From JAICIG01 sp035532215 (GTDB lineage: Bacteria > Planctomycetota > Planctomycetia > Pirellulales > JAICIG01), in assembly GCA_035532215.1 (NCBI GenBank), contig DATKRK010000138.1, positions 1 through 7,238 of the forward strand: a stretch of DNA of 7,238 nucleotides, in the 5' to 3' direction. The translations under genes and the position numbers were made by a program. Shown here piece by piece: positions 1 through 5,061 of this stretch (within the stretch, counting starts at the first letter, position 1; each line of letters starts with the position of its first letter). The notes under the pieces are model-generated. The model searched no databases, was not told the DNA's origin, and saw only the letters and a program-made list of their open reading frames with translations.

Positions 1-1
1 C

Positions 2-268
2 GTCGCGGGCTTGAGCGAAACTCGCACGCGGACGATCGTCAAGCTGTTGGCCAGCGGCGTGAGCCAGCGGAAGGTGAACCGCGTGCTCGGCTACGCCGCC
101 GGCGCCCACTGGGCCGCCTGGCGCGTCAACCAGCGGCTCAAGCAGATGCTCGCCGCCGGCCACTCGGCCGGCGAGATCGCCGAGCACCTCGGCATCGAAC
201 CGCGATCGTCATCGTGGGACCAGGCGGTCGAGTATCTGGGCGCGTTAGGCGGCTGCGTGGTCGAATGA
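2..268 (+). CDS. Helix-turn-helix-like small protein, 5' end uncertain
   Basis: The frame is open from the left edge of the window to a TGA at 266-268, so the gene may begin outside the window. The only start inside that gives a compact protein is a TTG at 11, giving 85 residues. Two helix-turn-helix-like stretches are visible, counted from that TTG: residues 9-31 (core LLASGVSQRKVNRVLGY) and residues 44-62 (core MLAAGHSAGEIAEHLGI). The second has the usual pattern of a short helix, a turn with glycine, and an IAE-x-LGI recognition helix. This suggests DNA binding, as in small phage or mobile-element regulators, but no family is recognised. The gene is convergent with the membrane protein at 352-1209, and a repeat starts directly after the stop. 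The coding call is fairly firm; the function is inference. Confidence 0.55.
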   Translation, partial: VAGLSETRTRTIVKLLASGVSQRKVNRVLGYAAGAHWAAWRVNQRLKQMLAAGHSAGEIAEHLGIEPRSSSWDQAVEYLGALGGCVVE

Positions 269-314
269 ACCGCGGATGAGAGGGAACCACGGATGACACG
301 GATATCACGGATGG
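268..314. repeat. ACGGAT-type dispersed repeat, copy 1
   Basis: This is a stretch built from the unit (C)ACGGATNN: AACCGCGGATGA, then AACCACGGATGACACGG, then ATATCACGGATGG. It fills the gap between the two convergent genes. Related copies occur at 1258-1307, 1477-1497 (half, reversed) and 3169-3232. I have the impression that such ACCACGGATGACACGGAT stretches are frequent in planctomycete genomes; that is from memory and was not searched. Confidence 0.75.
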
Positions 315-351
315 TATTCGCCGCCGACCGTGGTATCGCCGCTATGCTTGG

Positions 352-1209
352 TCATTTCTGATCGGGCGGCTTCAAGGTCAGCCGCCAGATGACGTAGACC
401 ATGCCGCCGCAAAGGGCGGCAAAGAACCAGACTCCTGTCAGCACTATCCTGCTGTCACAAACGTCTCGCAAAGCCGCCTGGATAGCCCTCTCATCGATCG
501 CTTGCTCCAGATATGTCAGGGCGAACCACGCCGCACCGAGCAAGGCCGGAATCATGGCGCCCGAAGCGAAGGCTCGCCAGGCGCCTGGAAAGAATTGCCC
601 AACGAGCGCCAAGGCGAGAGGCGCCCCCAGCGCGAGCAACAGCATAAGCGCGCCTGAGACCGCCGAATCTTCGGGACCGAAGGCTGCTCCGAGCACACAA
701 ACCGCCGCCATCGCGCCGAAGATGCTCCGCAAGTTGAATTGTCGAGGGACCAGGTTTCTCGAATAGCGGCCGACAGGACGCATTCGCGCCGCCCAATCCG
801 CGAAACGAAAGATCAAGCAACCGATTAACCAACCCAGCCCCGCCGCGAGAATGGCGCTAAAGAGCTGCGATCTGACCCAGGTGGTTGCATCATCGCGGCC
901 AAGACTGGGGTAAAACGGCGAATTCAGGCCCCAATAAGCGTAAGCGGTCGCGCATATGCCTTCGAGATACAGGCGTTGGGACAGCTCTCGGCGCGCGGTA
1001 AACGCCAACCCTGTCAGCCCGCCGCCCAACATCAAGGCCGTTGCGCAGGCGTATTGATCGCTGGGCCGGGTCCAGGCCAGCACGAGCAATATCGCAACGG
1101 CCGCTACGGTCAGCCGCCGTCTAGTGAACTGAAGCAGTGGCGCGCGTTGTTCCGTCACCTGTCGCGGATCTCCGATGTTTGCAGCCTTCGTCGAGGGCTT
1201 TCTTAGCAT
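352..1209 (-). CDS. Polytopic membrane protein of unknown function
   Basis: Reading from ATG at 1209 gives 285 residues; a GTG at 1239 would add ten residues and cannot be excluded. About seven hydrophobic segments can be seen, near residues 33-46, 54-71, 117-136, 162-177, 183-205, 214-233 and 255-275, so the protein should sit in the cytoplasmic membrane. Just before the fourth segment is RQFNLRSIFGAMAAV (about 157-170). It resembles an (F/Q)FSLRxLL-type motif at the start of membrane segments that I associate with planctomycete proteins; this is recollection, not a search. No catalytic or transport motif is recognised. The gene stands alone on the minus strand, convergent with the gene at the left edge and divergent from the amidase gene at 1611. 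No good ribosome binding site lies before either start. The gene is well supported, its role unknown. Confidence 0.75.
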   Translation of the reverse strand: MLRKPSTKAANIGDPRQVTEQRAPLLQFTRRRLTVAAVAILLVLAWTRPSDQYACATALMLGGGLTGLAFTARRELSQRLYLEGICATAYAYWGLNSPFYPSLGRDDATTWVRSQLFSAILAAGLGWLIGCLIFRFADWAARMRPVGRYSRNLVPRQFNLRSIFGAMAAVCVLGAAFGPEDSAVSGALMLLLALGAPLALALVGQFFPGAWRAFASGAMIPALLGAAWFALTYLEQAIDERAIQAALRDVCDSRIVLTGVWFFAALCGGMVYVIWRLTLKPPDQK

Positions 1210-1257
1210 AGCAAGTCTAAAACGCCCCGCTCCCAGCACCTTAGCGACAAGTAAAAT

Positions 1258-1307
1258 GAACTACGGATGACACGGATTTCACGGATGGCATTCACTTCCA
1301 TCCGTAA
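1258..1307. repeat. ACGGAT-type dispersed repeat, copy 2
   Basis: The segment GAACTACGGATGACACGG is followed by TTTCACGGATGG, and TTCCATCCGTA at 1297-1307 forms a short inverted half. It is very close to the copy at 284-314; most differences are single bases. Confidence 0.75.
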
Positions 1308-1401
1308 TACAAACGTTCTGTTTCTTCGTGGGCCGCGAAGATTTCGTCATGAGGGTCAAGCCGGGTTTCGCGGCAGGAAATTCAAACTCAGGCTCCAGAA
1401 A

Positions 1402-1453
1402 GTCGCTTTTCGCTCCGCGAAAAAGGCGCCTTTTTAGCGGAGCGAAAAGCGAC
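1402..1453. repeat. 52-base near-perfect palindrome (REP/MITE-like)
   Basis: Left arm GTCGCTTTTCGCTCCGC (1402-1418) is the exact reverse complement of the right arm at 1437-1453. The middle is itself a 16-base palindrome, AAAAAGGCGCCTTTTT (1420-1435). Only the pair G1419/A1436 breaks the symmetry, so 50 of 52 bases are palindromic. In RNA or single-stranded DNA it would form a very stable hairpin. It is too long for an ordinary protein operator, and there is no U-tract of the terminator kind after the stem. A mobile REP-like element is the likeliest reading. Confidence 0.85.
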
Positions 1454-1476
1454 GTTGGTTGCGGCTTCGCCGCTCC

Positions 1477-1497
1477 GTGCCATCCGTGGTTCGTTCA
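1477..1497 (-). repeat. ACGGAT-type repeat, half copy in reverse orientation
   Basis: GTGCCATCCGTGGTTCGTTC matches the reversed arm found at 3209-3232 (GTGCCATCCGTG and ATCCGTGGTT). Only one arm is present, so this is a fragment. Confidence 0.6.
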
Positions 1498-1544
1498 GCA
1501 TGGCGTTCGTGTTGCCGGGCTCGAGCTGACCAGTGGGCTGACCA

Positions 1545-1568
1545 GGGGGCTGACGCCCCCCGCTCGCC
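1545..1568 (+). repeat. Degenerate CGGAGGC-type repeat arm
   Basis: GGGGGCTGACGCCCCCCGC followed by TCGCC aligns with the right arm of the element at 2641-2665, keeping GCTGACGCC and GCTCGCC but replacing the GGAGG/CCTCC stem with GGGGG/CCCCC. The compensating changes preserve a hairpin. Confidence 0.5.
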
Positions 1569-1610
1569 TGGGCTCCCGAGCCAAGCCGCGCGTCCGTTAG
1601 CTTGCGGGGC

Positions 1611-2228
1611 ATGCGAACGAATGACAGCGAGTTTCAGCCGGGCGATCTGCTGCTGTTTGCGGGCCGAGGTCTCGAAAGCCGCTGGATCGCGGCGGTGACG
1701 TGCTCGCCGTGGCAGTTGCTCGCCGGCCAGTGGTTCAGCCATATCGGCATCTGCGCCCGCGACCCGCACGGCCGCGTGCTGCTCTGGGAATCGACGACGC
1801 TGTGCGATCTGCCGTGCGAAATCACCGGGCGGAAGATCCACGGCACGCAAGCTCATCTGCCGCGCCAGCGGTTGGCCCGCTACGACGGCGCCGCGTGGCG
1901 ATTGCGATTGGCCGAGCGGCAGGCGCTGAGCGAGTCCGAAAGCCTGCGGCTCTCGGACTTCGTGCTGAGCGAGATCGGCAAGCCTTACGACTACGAAGGG
2001 GCGATGATTTCGGGCGCCTGGCGGCTGCGGCTCTGCCGGCGGCTCTATCCGACGCTCGACAAGCTGTTCTGCTCGTTCTACGTGCTCGCCGCGCTGAAAG
2101 ACGTCGGCAAGGTCGACAAGGATCTCAACCCGCGAGCCTACAGCCCGGCCCGAGCCGCGCGCGACTTGATGTATTGGGGCACGTATCAGCCGCTCGCCGA
2201 GCCAGGCAGCGCGAGCGGGAAGTTGTAG
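1611..2228 (+). CDS. Permuted papain-like amidase, YiiX/C92-type (NlpC/P60 superfamily)
   Basis: The 205-residue product carries the circularly permuted papain-like pattern. A PGDLLLF motif (10-16) opens the domain. Histidine comes first, in WFSHIGI (His44), followed by an acidic residue in WES (Glu60), then GKPYDYE (123-129), and only then the likely nucleophile in FCSFYV (Cys154), matching the YCSELV position of YiiX-like proteins. A conserved-looking SPARAARD (178-185) follows. Such enzymes cleave amide or ester bonds in cell-wall peptides, lipids or conjugates; the substrate cannot be read here. No signal peptide is visible. ATG at 1611 is preferred because the GDLLLF motif lies just behind it; a TTG at 1602 in frame is possible, and neither has a strong ribosome binding site. 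The stop codon is supplied by a GTAGGGTG-type repeat. It is the first gene of the plus-strand run. Confidence 0.8.
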   Translation: MRTNDSEFQPGDLLLFAGRGLESRWIAAVTCSPWQLLAGQWFSHIGICARDPHGRVLLWESTTLCDLPCEITGRKIHGTQAHLPRQRLARYDGAAWRLRLAERQALSESESLRLSDFVLSEIGKPYDYEGAMISGAWRLRLCRRLYPTLDKLFCSFYVLAALKDVGKVDKDLNPRAYSPARAARDLMYWGTYQPLAEPGSASGKL

Positions 2229-2251
2229 GGTGGGGCGGTAGCCCCACGCGC
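2225..2251 (+). repeat. GTAGGGTG-type repeat, copy 1 (subtype 1)
   Basis: A 27-base unit starting GTAGGGTGGGGCGGTAGCCC and ending CACGCGC. GTGGGGC and GCCCCAC form a small hairpin. It is identical over 27 bases to the copy at 6883-6909, and its TAG is the stop codon of the amidase gene. Confidence 0.85.
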
Positions 2252-2260
2252 GTCGGACCT

Positions 2261-2318
2261 ATTTTGGATTTTCGATTTTCGATTCAATCCAAAAGCCAAA
2301 ATCACCAATCCAAAATCG
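2261..2318. repeat. AAAATC-type AT-rich repeat, copy 1
   Basis: Units of ATTTTGGATTTTCGATTTTC (2261-2280) face reversed units CCAAAATC around the core GATTCAATC (2281-2289). It stands out as an AT-rich island in GC-rich DNA. Copies with the same kind of core lie at 4010-4073 and 4204-4241. Confidence 0.8.
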
Positions 2319-2322
2319 CCGC

Positions 2323-2493
2323 ATGCATTGGCTCCAACAACGCATCGCGCGGCGCGTGCAACGGGCGGCGATCGAACGCTGGGTCGAGCGGGCGCGAGTG
2401 GCCGAGGCGATTGTGTGGTTGGCGGGGCTGGAAGCGGAGGCGATTCGTGAATGTTGGGAGCTGTTGCGATGCTTGATCGACGGAAGTTATTGA
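2323..2493 (+). CDS. Small 56-residue ORF, unrecognised
   Basis: ATG at 2323 to TGA at 2491 encodes 56 residues beginning MHWLQQRIARRVQRAAIE and containing IVWLAGLEAEAIRECWELL (30-48). It is arginine- and tryptophan-rich, predicted helical, amphipathic and without a clear membrane span. Its last 25 bases overlap the start of the lipoprotein gene in another frame, an arrangement typical of translationally coupled genes, and the lipoprotein's GGGAG ribosome binding site lies inside it. Against it: no ribosome binding site precedes the ATG, which sits right behind an AT-rich repeat. A fragment similar to its first eleven codons recurs at 4090-4108. No family is recognised, and the coding status is moderately supported. 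Confidence 0.5.
   Translation: MHWLQQRIARRVQRAAIERWVERARVAEAIVWLAGLEAEAIRECWELLRCLIDGSY
2456..2460 (+). promoter_or_regulatory. Ribosome binding site of the C39-like lipoprotein
   Basis: GGGAG with eight bases to ATG 2469. It decides for this start over the ATG at 2451, which would lie in front of the site and add six residues before the signal peptide. Confidence 0.7.
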
Positions 2494-3161
2494 TTGTCGT
2501 GGCCGCCGCGGCCTTGGCCGGCGGCTGCCGAGTGAAACTGCCGCCGCGGAAATGTCCGGATGGTAGTTGCCCAGCGGAGGCGAGCCGTTCCGTCCTGGCG
2601 AGCCGGAGGCGTCAGCCTCCGTGTCAGACCGGCGCGCACCCGGAGGCTGACGCCTCCGGCTCGCCAAACAACGACGCCTCCGGCTCGCCTGTGTTCCGCC
2701 TGTCCGAAACGCCGGTCGTGAATCTGCCGCTTCACGCGCGCTGCCGCAATTATGCCGGCGGATCGTGCGTGATCGCCTCGACCGTGTCGCTGTTCCGCTG
2801 GCAAGGACGCGACGACCTGGCCGACTTGTTTCGCCGCGCGTATAGCGGCGGGCAAAGCGCGTCGAGCCTGCACGCCAAGCTCGAAGCCCGCGGCGTGCGC
2901 TATGCGTACACCACCTCGGGCGATGCGGCGTTTCTCGACTGGGCCTGCCGCACGCGGCGCGGCGCCGGCGTGACGTTCTTCGCCAACCATTTCATCTGCC
3001 TGGTACACCTGGACGCCGAGCGGGCGATCCTGCTCGACAACAACCGCATCGGCCAATACCTCGCCTTGCCGCGCGACGAATTCCTGCGTCGCTGGCGCGG
3101 CTACGGCGGCTGGGCCACCACGCCCGTCTATTCGCCCGCCGCGCCGTTGGCGTGGAAATAG
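2469..3161 (+). CDS. Lipoprotein with C39-like papain-fold cysteine peptidase domain
   Basis: The 230-residue product starts with a lipoprotein-type signal: MLDRRK, a hydrophobic run (7-17) and the box LAGGC with Cys20 as the putative lipidated residue (the box has Ala, not Leu, at -3). A CPDGSCP motif (29-35) follows. Residues 43-74 are encoded by a dispersed repeat and read ASRRRQPP, then EADASGSP twice. The enzyme-like domain spans about 85-222: Cys100 in GGSCVIAS is the likely nucleophile, His174 in FANHFICLVHL and Asp190/Asn191 in LLDNN complete a papain-type arrangement like that of C39 peptidases. It should act outside the cytoplasmic membrane. The ATG at 2469 was chosen for its GGGAG site and because it begins the signal peptide properly. 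It overlaps the 56-residue ORF upstream. The fold assignment is by motif only; the domain could be an inactive or transglutaminase-like relative. Confidence 0.7.
   Translation: MLDRRKLLIVVAAAALAGGCRVKLPPRKCPDGSCPAEASRSVLASRRRQPPCQTGAHPEADASGSPNNDASGSPVFRLSETPVVNLPLHARCRNYAGGSCVIASTVSLFRWQGRDDLADLFRRAYSGGQSASSLHAKLEARGVRYAYTTSGDAAFLDWACRTRRGAGVTFFANHFICLVHLDAERAILLDNNRIGQYLALPRDEFLRRWRGYGGWATTPVYSPAAPLAWK
2597..2690. repeat. CGGAGGC-type repeat inside the lipoprotein gene
   Basis: A 25-base left arm (2597-2621, begins GGCGAGCCGGAGGCGTCAGC) and a 25-base right arm (2641-2665) are exact reverse complements, separated by 19 bases. A third, partial right arm follows at 2673-2690. Related copies lie outside genes at 4824-4892 and 4983-5007. 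Here the element is read through in an open frame as residues 43-74 of the lipoprotein. Confidence 0.9.
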
Positions 3162-3168
3162 ACGCTTG

Positions 3169-3232
3169 AACCACGGATTGCACGGATGTCACTGATTTTT
3201 TCTTATCCGTGCCATCCGTGTCATCCGTGGTT
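3169..3232. repeat. ACGGAT-type repeat, complete palindromic copy
   Basis: AACCACGGATTGCACGGATG (3169-3188) pairs with CATCCGTGTCATCCGTGGTT (3213-3232) with two mismatches in twenty. The loop holds a T-run, TTTTTTCT. It lies between the lipoprotein and the thioredoxin-like gene. As the T-run is in the loop rather than behind the stem, this is not a standard terminator. Confidence 0.8.
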
Positions 3233-3257
3233 GTTGGATTTCCGAGTTCCGACCTCG

Positions 3258-3263
3258 AAGGAG
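3258..3263 (+). promoter_or_regulatory. Ribosome binding site of the thioredoxin-like gene
   Basis: AAGGAG, six bases before ATG 3270. It fixes the start and excludes the ATG at 3186, which lies in the preceding repeat and would add 28 unlikely residues. Confidence 0.85.
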
Positions 3264-3269
3264 CTTTCT

Positions 3270-4007
3270 ATGGATCGTGCAAAACGTATTCTGCCGGCCG
3301 TAGCGCTGGCGTTTCTCATGGCCCTCTCTTCCTACGGCGCCATGTCGGCCGCGACGGCGCGGCGGCTGGCGGCCAGCGCGGCTGGCTGGCAAACGGCCGT
3401 ACGCCAAGCTCGGGCCGAAGCGGCCGCAGCCAAGGCGATCGCCGAGTTCGGCGACCGCGTGATCGACCTGCCGGAAGACGGCGCCGCCTGGCACACCAGC
3501 GTGTTCACGCACGAGGCGCCGACGGCCGAAGAGCAGCGCATGCTCGGCTGGTTCGCCAGCGATCCGCAGTTGGCCCGGCTGAAACAGCAGACGCACTTTC
3601 ACCATTACACGCCGCAGTCGAGCGTCTACTCGCGGTTCGAGAACGTAACGGCGGCGGGCTTGCCGGCGATCGTGTTGCAAGACGCCAGCGGACAGGTGAT
3701 CTACAAAGCCAGCGGCGCGGCGACGCCGAATGCGCCGTGGCCGCTGGTCAAGGGCGTGATCGAGTGCATTCGGGCCCACTGTCCGCACTGCCCGCGGCCG
3801 AAGCCGCAGCCGTCGCCGCCGCCTGAACCGGCGCCCGACGTCACGCCCGGCCCGCCGGTGTTGATTCCCGACGTCGTCGGCCCGAACCAAAACACGCCGC
3901 CCGACGGTCGCGACGACACCGTGCCGGTCACCATCGCCGTGTTTCTGCTGGCCCTCGGCGCCGGCTTCATGGCGGCCGCCCGGCGCGACGATCGCAGGCT
4001 GTTGTAG
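3270..4007 (+). CDS. Secreted thioredoxin-like protein with proline-rich linker and C-terminal membrane anchor
   Basis: The 245-residue product begins with a signal peptide or N-terminal anchor (7-28, possible cleavage after ATA at 28-30). A helical Ala-rich stretch (30-60) leads into a domain of about 62-168 that resembles a thioredoxin fold in its second half: WFASDPQLARL (94-104), then LPAIVLQDASGQVIYKASG (131-149), which has the proline before a beta strand and the D-x-x-G-x-x-x-x-x-x-G hairpin typical of the family. No CXXC is found at the usual place at the end of the first strand; instead CPHC occurs at 171-174, after the domain. A proline-rich linker (175-211) and a hydrophobic segment (219-236, VPVTIAVFLLALGAGFMAAA) followed by RRDDRR end the protein, so it is likely anchored in the membrane with the domain outside. 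Role unknown; a redox or scaffolding partner of the neighbouring secreted proteins is conceivable. Confidence 0.7.
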   Translation: MDRAKRILPAVALAFLMALSSYGAMSAATARRLAASAAGWQTAVRQARAEAAAAKAIAEFGDRVIDLPEDGAAWHTSVFTHEAPTAEEQRMLGWFASDPQLARLKQQTHFHHYTPQSSVYSRFENVTAAGLPAIVLQDASGQVIYKASGAATPNAPWPLVKGVIECIRAHCPHCPRPKPQPSPPPEPAPDVTPGPPVLIPDVVGPNQNTPPDGRDDTVPVTIAVFLLALGAGFMAAARRDDRRLL

Positions 4008-4009
4008 CC

Positions 4010-4073
4010 ATTTTGGATTTTGGATGGCGGATTTTGGATTGAATCGAAAATCCAAAATCGAAAATCCAAAATC
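4010..4073. repeat. AAAATC-type AT-rich repeat, copy 2
   Basis: ATTTTGGATTTTGGAT and ATTTTGGATT on the left face AAAATCCAAAATCG and AAAATCCAAAATC on the right, around the core GATTGAATC (4037-4045). The element is an imperfect palindrome. Confidence 0.85.
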
Positions 4074-4110
4074 ACCATCACGCCTTCGTTCCAACAACGA
4101 TTCGCGCGTC

Positions 4111-4196
4111 CCCTCTCCCTTTGGCAGCGGGTTAGGGAGAGGGCAAACCAAACGTGACGCGGCCCTCACCCCCGTCCCTCTCCCAGTGGGAGAGGG
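4111..4196. repeat. CTCTCCC-type repeat, two hairpins
   Basis: CCCTCTCCCT (4111-4120) pairs exactly with AGGGAGAGGG (4134-4143), and CCCTCTCCC (4176-4184) pairs exactly with GGGAGAGGG (4188-4196). A half copy is at 4790-4811. No T-run follows, so termination is not implied. Confidence 0.8.
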
Positions 4197-4203
4197 AGTT
4201 TCT

Positions 4204-4241
4204 CGATTCAATCAAAAATCAAAAATCAAAAATCAAAAATC
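4204..4241. repeat. AAAATC-type repeat, copy 3, with tandem heptamers
   Basis: The core GATTCAATC (4205-4213) is followed by four exact tandem copies of AAAAATC (4214-4241). Only one side of the palindrome is present. Confidence 0.8.
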
Positions 4242-4257
4242 GCCTCATTTCCCGTTA

Positions 4258-4283
4258 GCGCGTGGGGCTACGCCCCACCCTAC
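4258..4283 (-). repeat. GTAGGGTG-type repeat, copy 2, reversed
   Basis: GCGCGTGGGGCTACGCCCCA followed by CCCTAC is the reverse complement of the unit at 2225-2251 with one base fewer in the loop. GTGGGGC and GCCCCAC pair around TAC. Confidence 0.8.
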
Positions 4284-4312
4284 TCTCTCACCTCAACCCT
4301 CCAGGCGCCGCC

Positions 4313-4777
4313 ATGCATCCTCTTTTCGCGTTCGAGCTGTTCGAAATCACTCCGGTCGGTTTGTTCGCGTTGGTCGGCTGGGCCGTCGCGGGCGTGTGTG
4401 CGGGCAAGCTGCTGTACAAGGACGATCGCCACCTGAAGGAACTGCAGCGCGAGGCCAACGAGCTGGCCGACGAACTGGCCAAGCACGGCTTCCATCTCTT
4501 GCCGCCGATCTTGCGCGACCTGGCGTTCTTGGACCTCGTGCAGTTGCGCAACGATTTCCGGCACGCGGTCAACACCCTGAAAGACCCGGTCAAGCGGCGG
4601 GCCGAACTGGCTCAGTTGCTCGAGGGGCTGGTGAAGGCCGAGTTGGCCGACGCGAAAACGCGGCAAGCGTTTTTGGACGGCGTGATCTCGCAAGCCTCGC
4701 TCGTCGGCTTGAAGCCGAGCCCCGCCGCGGCCGCTACGCCCGTCGCCGCGCCGCCCGCCGAGCCCGTGAAAGCGTGA
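4313..4777 (+). CDS. Single-span membrane protein with helical cytoplasmic-type domain, unrecognised
   Basis: The 154-residue product has a short N-terminal tail, one membrane span (about 14-34, VGLFALVGWAVAGVCAGKLL), and then a highly charged helical region: LKELQREANELADELAKHGF (41-60) looks like a short coiled coil, and 62-128 contains repeated Leu-rich helices such as LVQLRNDFRHAVNTL. The tail (132-154) is rich in Ala and Pro and probably disordered. ATG at 4313 was chosen because the in-frame upstream ATG at 4262 lies inside a repeat; no strong ribosome binding site is seen. The gene lies in line with the secreted proteins upstream and the 82-residue membrane protein downstream. No family is recognised. 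A structural or holin-like role in an envelope complex is possible but not shown. Confidence 0.7.
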   Translation: MHPLFAFELFEITPVGLFALVGWAVAGVCAGKLLYKDDRHLKELQREANELADELAKHGFHLLPPILRDLAFLDLVQLRNDFRHAVNTLKDPVKRRAELAQLLEGLVKAELADAKTRQAFLDGVISQASLVGLKPSPAAAATPVAAPPAEPVKA

Positions 4778-4789
4778 CGCAGGCGCCTC

Positions 4790-4811
4790 CCTCTCCCTTT
4801 GGGAGCGGGGA
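4790..4811. repeat. CTCTCCC-type repeat, half copy
   Basis: CCCTCTCCCTTTGGGAGCGG begins as in the copy at 4111-4143 (CCCTCTCCCTTTGG) and then diverges. It starts about a dozen bases after the stop of the 154-residue gene. Confidence 0.6.
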
Positions 4812-4823
4812 CGAATCAAATTT

Positions 4824-4892
4824 GGCGAGCCGGAGGCGTCAGCCTCCGGGTCTGGCCGGCGCGCACGCGGTGGCTAACGGCTCCGGCTCGCG
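4824..4892. repeat. CGGAGGC-type repeat, full copy with decayed right arm
   Basis: The left arm (4824-4848) is identical over 25 bases to that at 2597-2621. The spacer shares CCGGCGCGCAC with it. The right arm (4868-4892) has several substitutions (CGGTGGCTAACGGCTCCGGC), so this copy is older or under no constraint. It lies in a 284-base gap without genes (4778-5061). Confidence 0.85.
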
Positions 4893-4982
4893 CCTGATCA
4901 GTGCATCTCTCGAACACGAGCGGTAAACCTCGCTCTCGTCGTTCGCGCGTGGCGTGGAAGGCGCCTTGGCAGTGCTGTAACC

Positions 4983-5007
4983 CGGAGGCTTACGCCTCCG
5001 GCTCGCC
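4983..5007 (+). repeat. CGGAGGC-type repeat, single right arm
   Basis: CGGAGGCTTACGCCTCCGGC followed by TCGCC differs from the arm at 2641-2665 by one base. Confidence 0.8.
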
Positions 5008-5047
5008 TGTCGCCTGTCGCCTCGAAAATACCTGACGCCTCAACATC

Positions 5048-5053
5048 AAGGAG
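5048..5053 (+). promoter_or_regulatory. Ribosome binding site of the 82-residue membrane protein
   Basis: AAGGAG, eight bases before the GTG start at 5062. It is the main evidence for a GTG start. Confidence 0.8.
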
Positions 5054-5061
5054 CAACGCCC

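Larger units (their letters stand above)
1210..1610. other. 401-base gap without a gene, filled with dispersed repeats
   Basis: This gap lies between the divergent membrane protein and amidase genes and must hold both promoters. It contains, in order, an ACGGAT-type repeat with a short reversed half (1258-1307), a 52-base palindrome (1402-1453), another reversed ACGGAT half (1477-1497) and a degenerate CGGAGGC-type arm (1545-1568). The open frames crossing it on both strands are made largely of repeat sequence and show no domain. No convincing -35/-10 pair was found. Confidence 0.7.
4008..4312. other. 305-base gap composed almost entirely of repeats
   Basis: Four repeat blocks are stacked here: AAAATC-type (4010-4073), CTCTCCC-type (4111-4196, two hairpins), AAAATC-type (4204-4241) and a reversed GTAGGGTG-type unit (4258-4283). 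The only non-repeat sequence of note is 4090-4108, which resembles the start of the 56-residue ORF. The long frames running through on both strands are composed of repeat sequence and are not credible genes. Confidence 0.75.

Noticed and set aside
1328..1600. 90-residue open frame on the plus strand in the repeat-filled gap
   Set aside because: It is composed largely of the 52-base palindrome and neighbouring repeats, with no domain or ribosome binding site.
4111..4196. CTCTCCC hairpins as transcription terminators
   Set aside because: The stems are followed by GCAAACC and AGTTTC, not a T-run, and the same sequence recurs as a half copy elsewhere.
3189..4211. 340-residue open frame on the minus strand
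   Set aside because: It lies opposite the well-supported thioredoxin-like gene, is extremely arginine-rich with no domain, and runs into repeats at both ends. It is a product of high GC at third codon positions.
4214..4241. Four tandem AAAAATC heptamers as a possible CRISPR-like or iteron array
   Set aside because: Units are directly adjacent without spacers, and related AAAATC units recur in two other intergenic elements, so it is a dispersed repeat and not a CRISPR array; no replication gene is nearby to support iterons.
4024..4926. 300-residue open frame on the plus strand
   Set aside because: It starts in the AAAATC repeat, runs through CTCTCCC and CGGAGGC repeats, and overlaps the better-supported 154-residue membrane protein in another frame.
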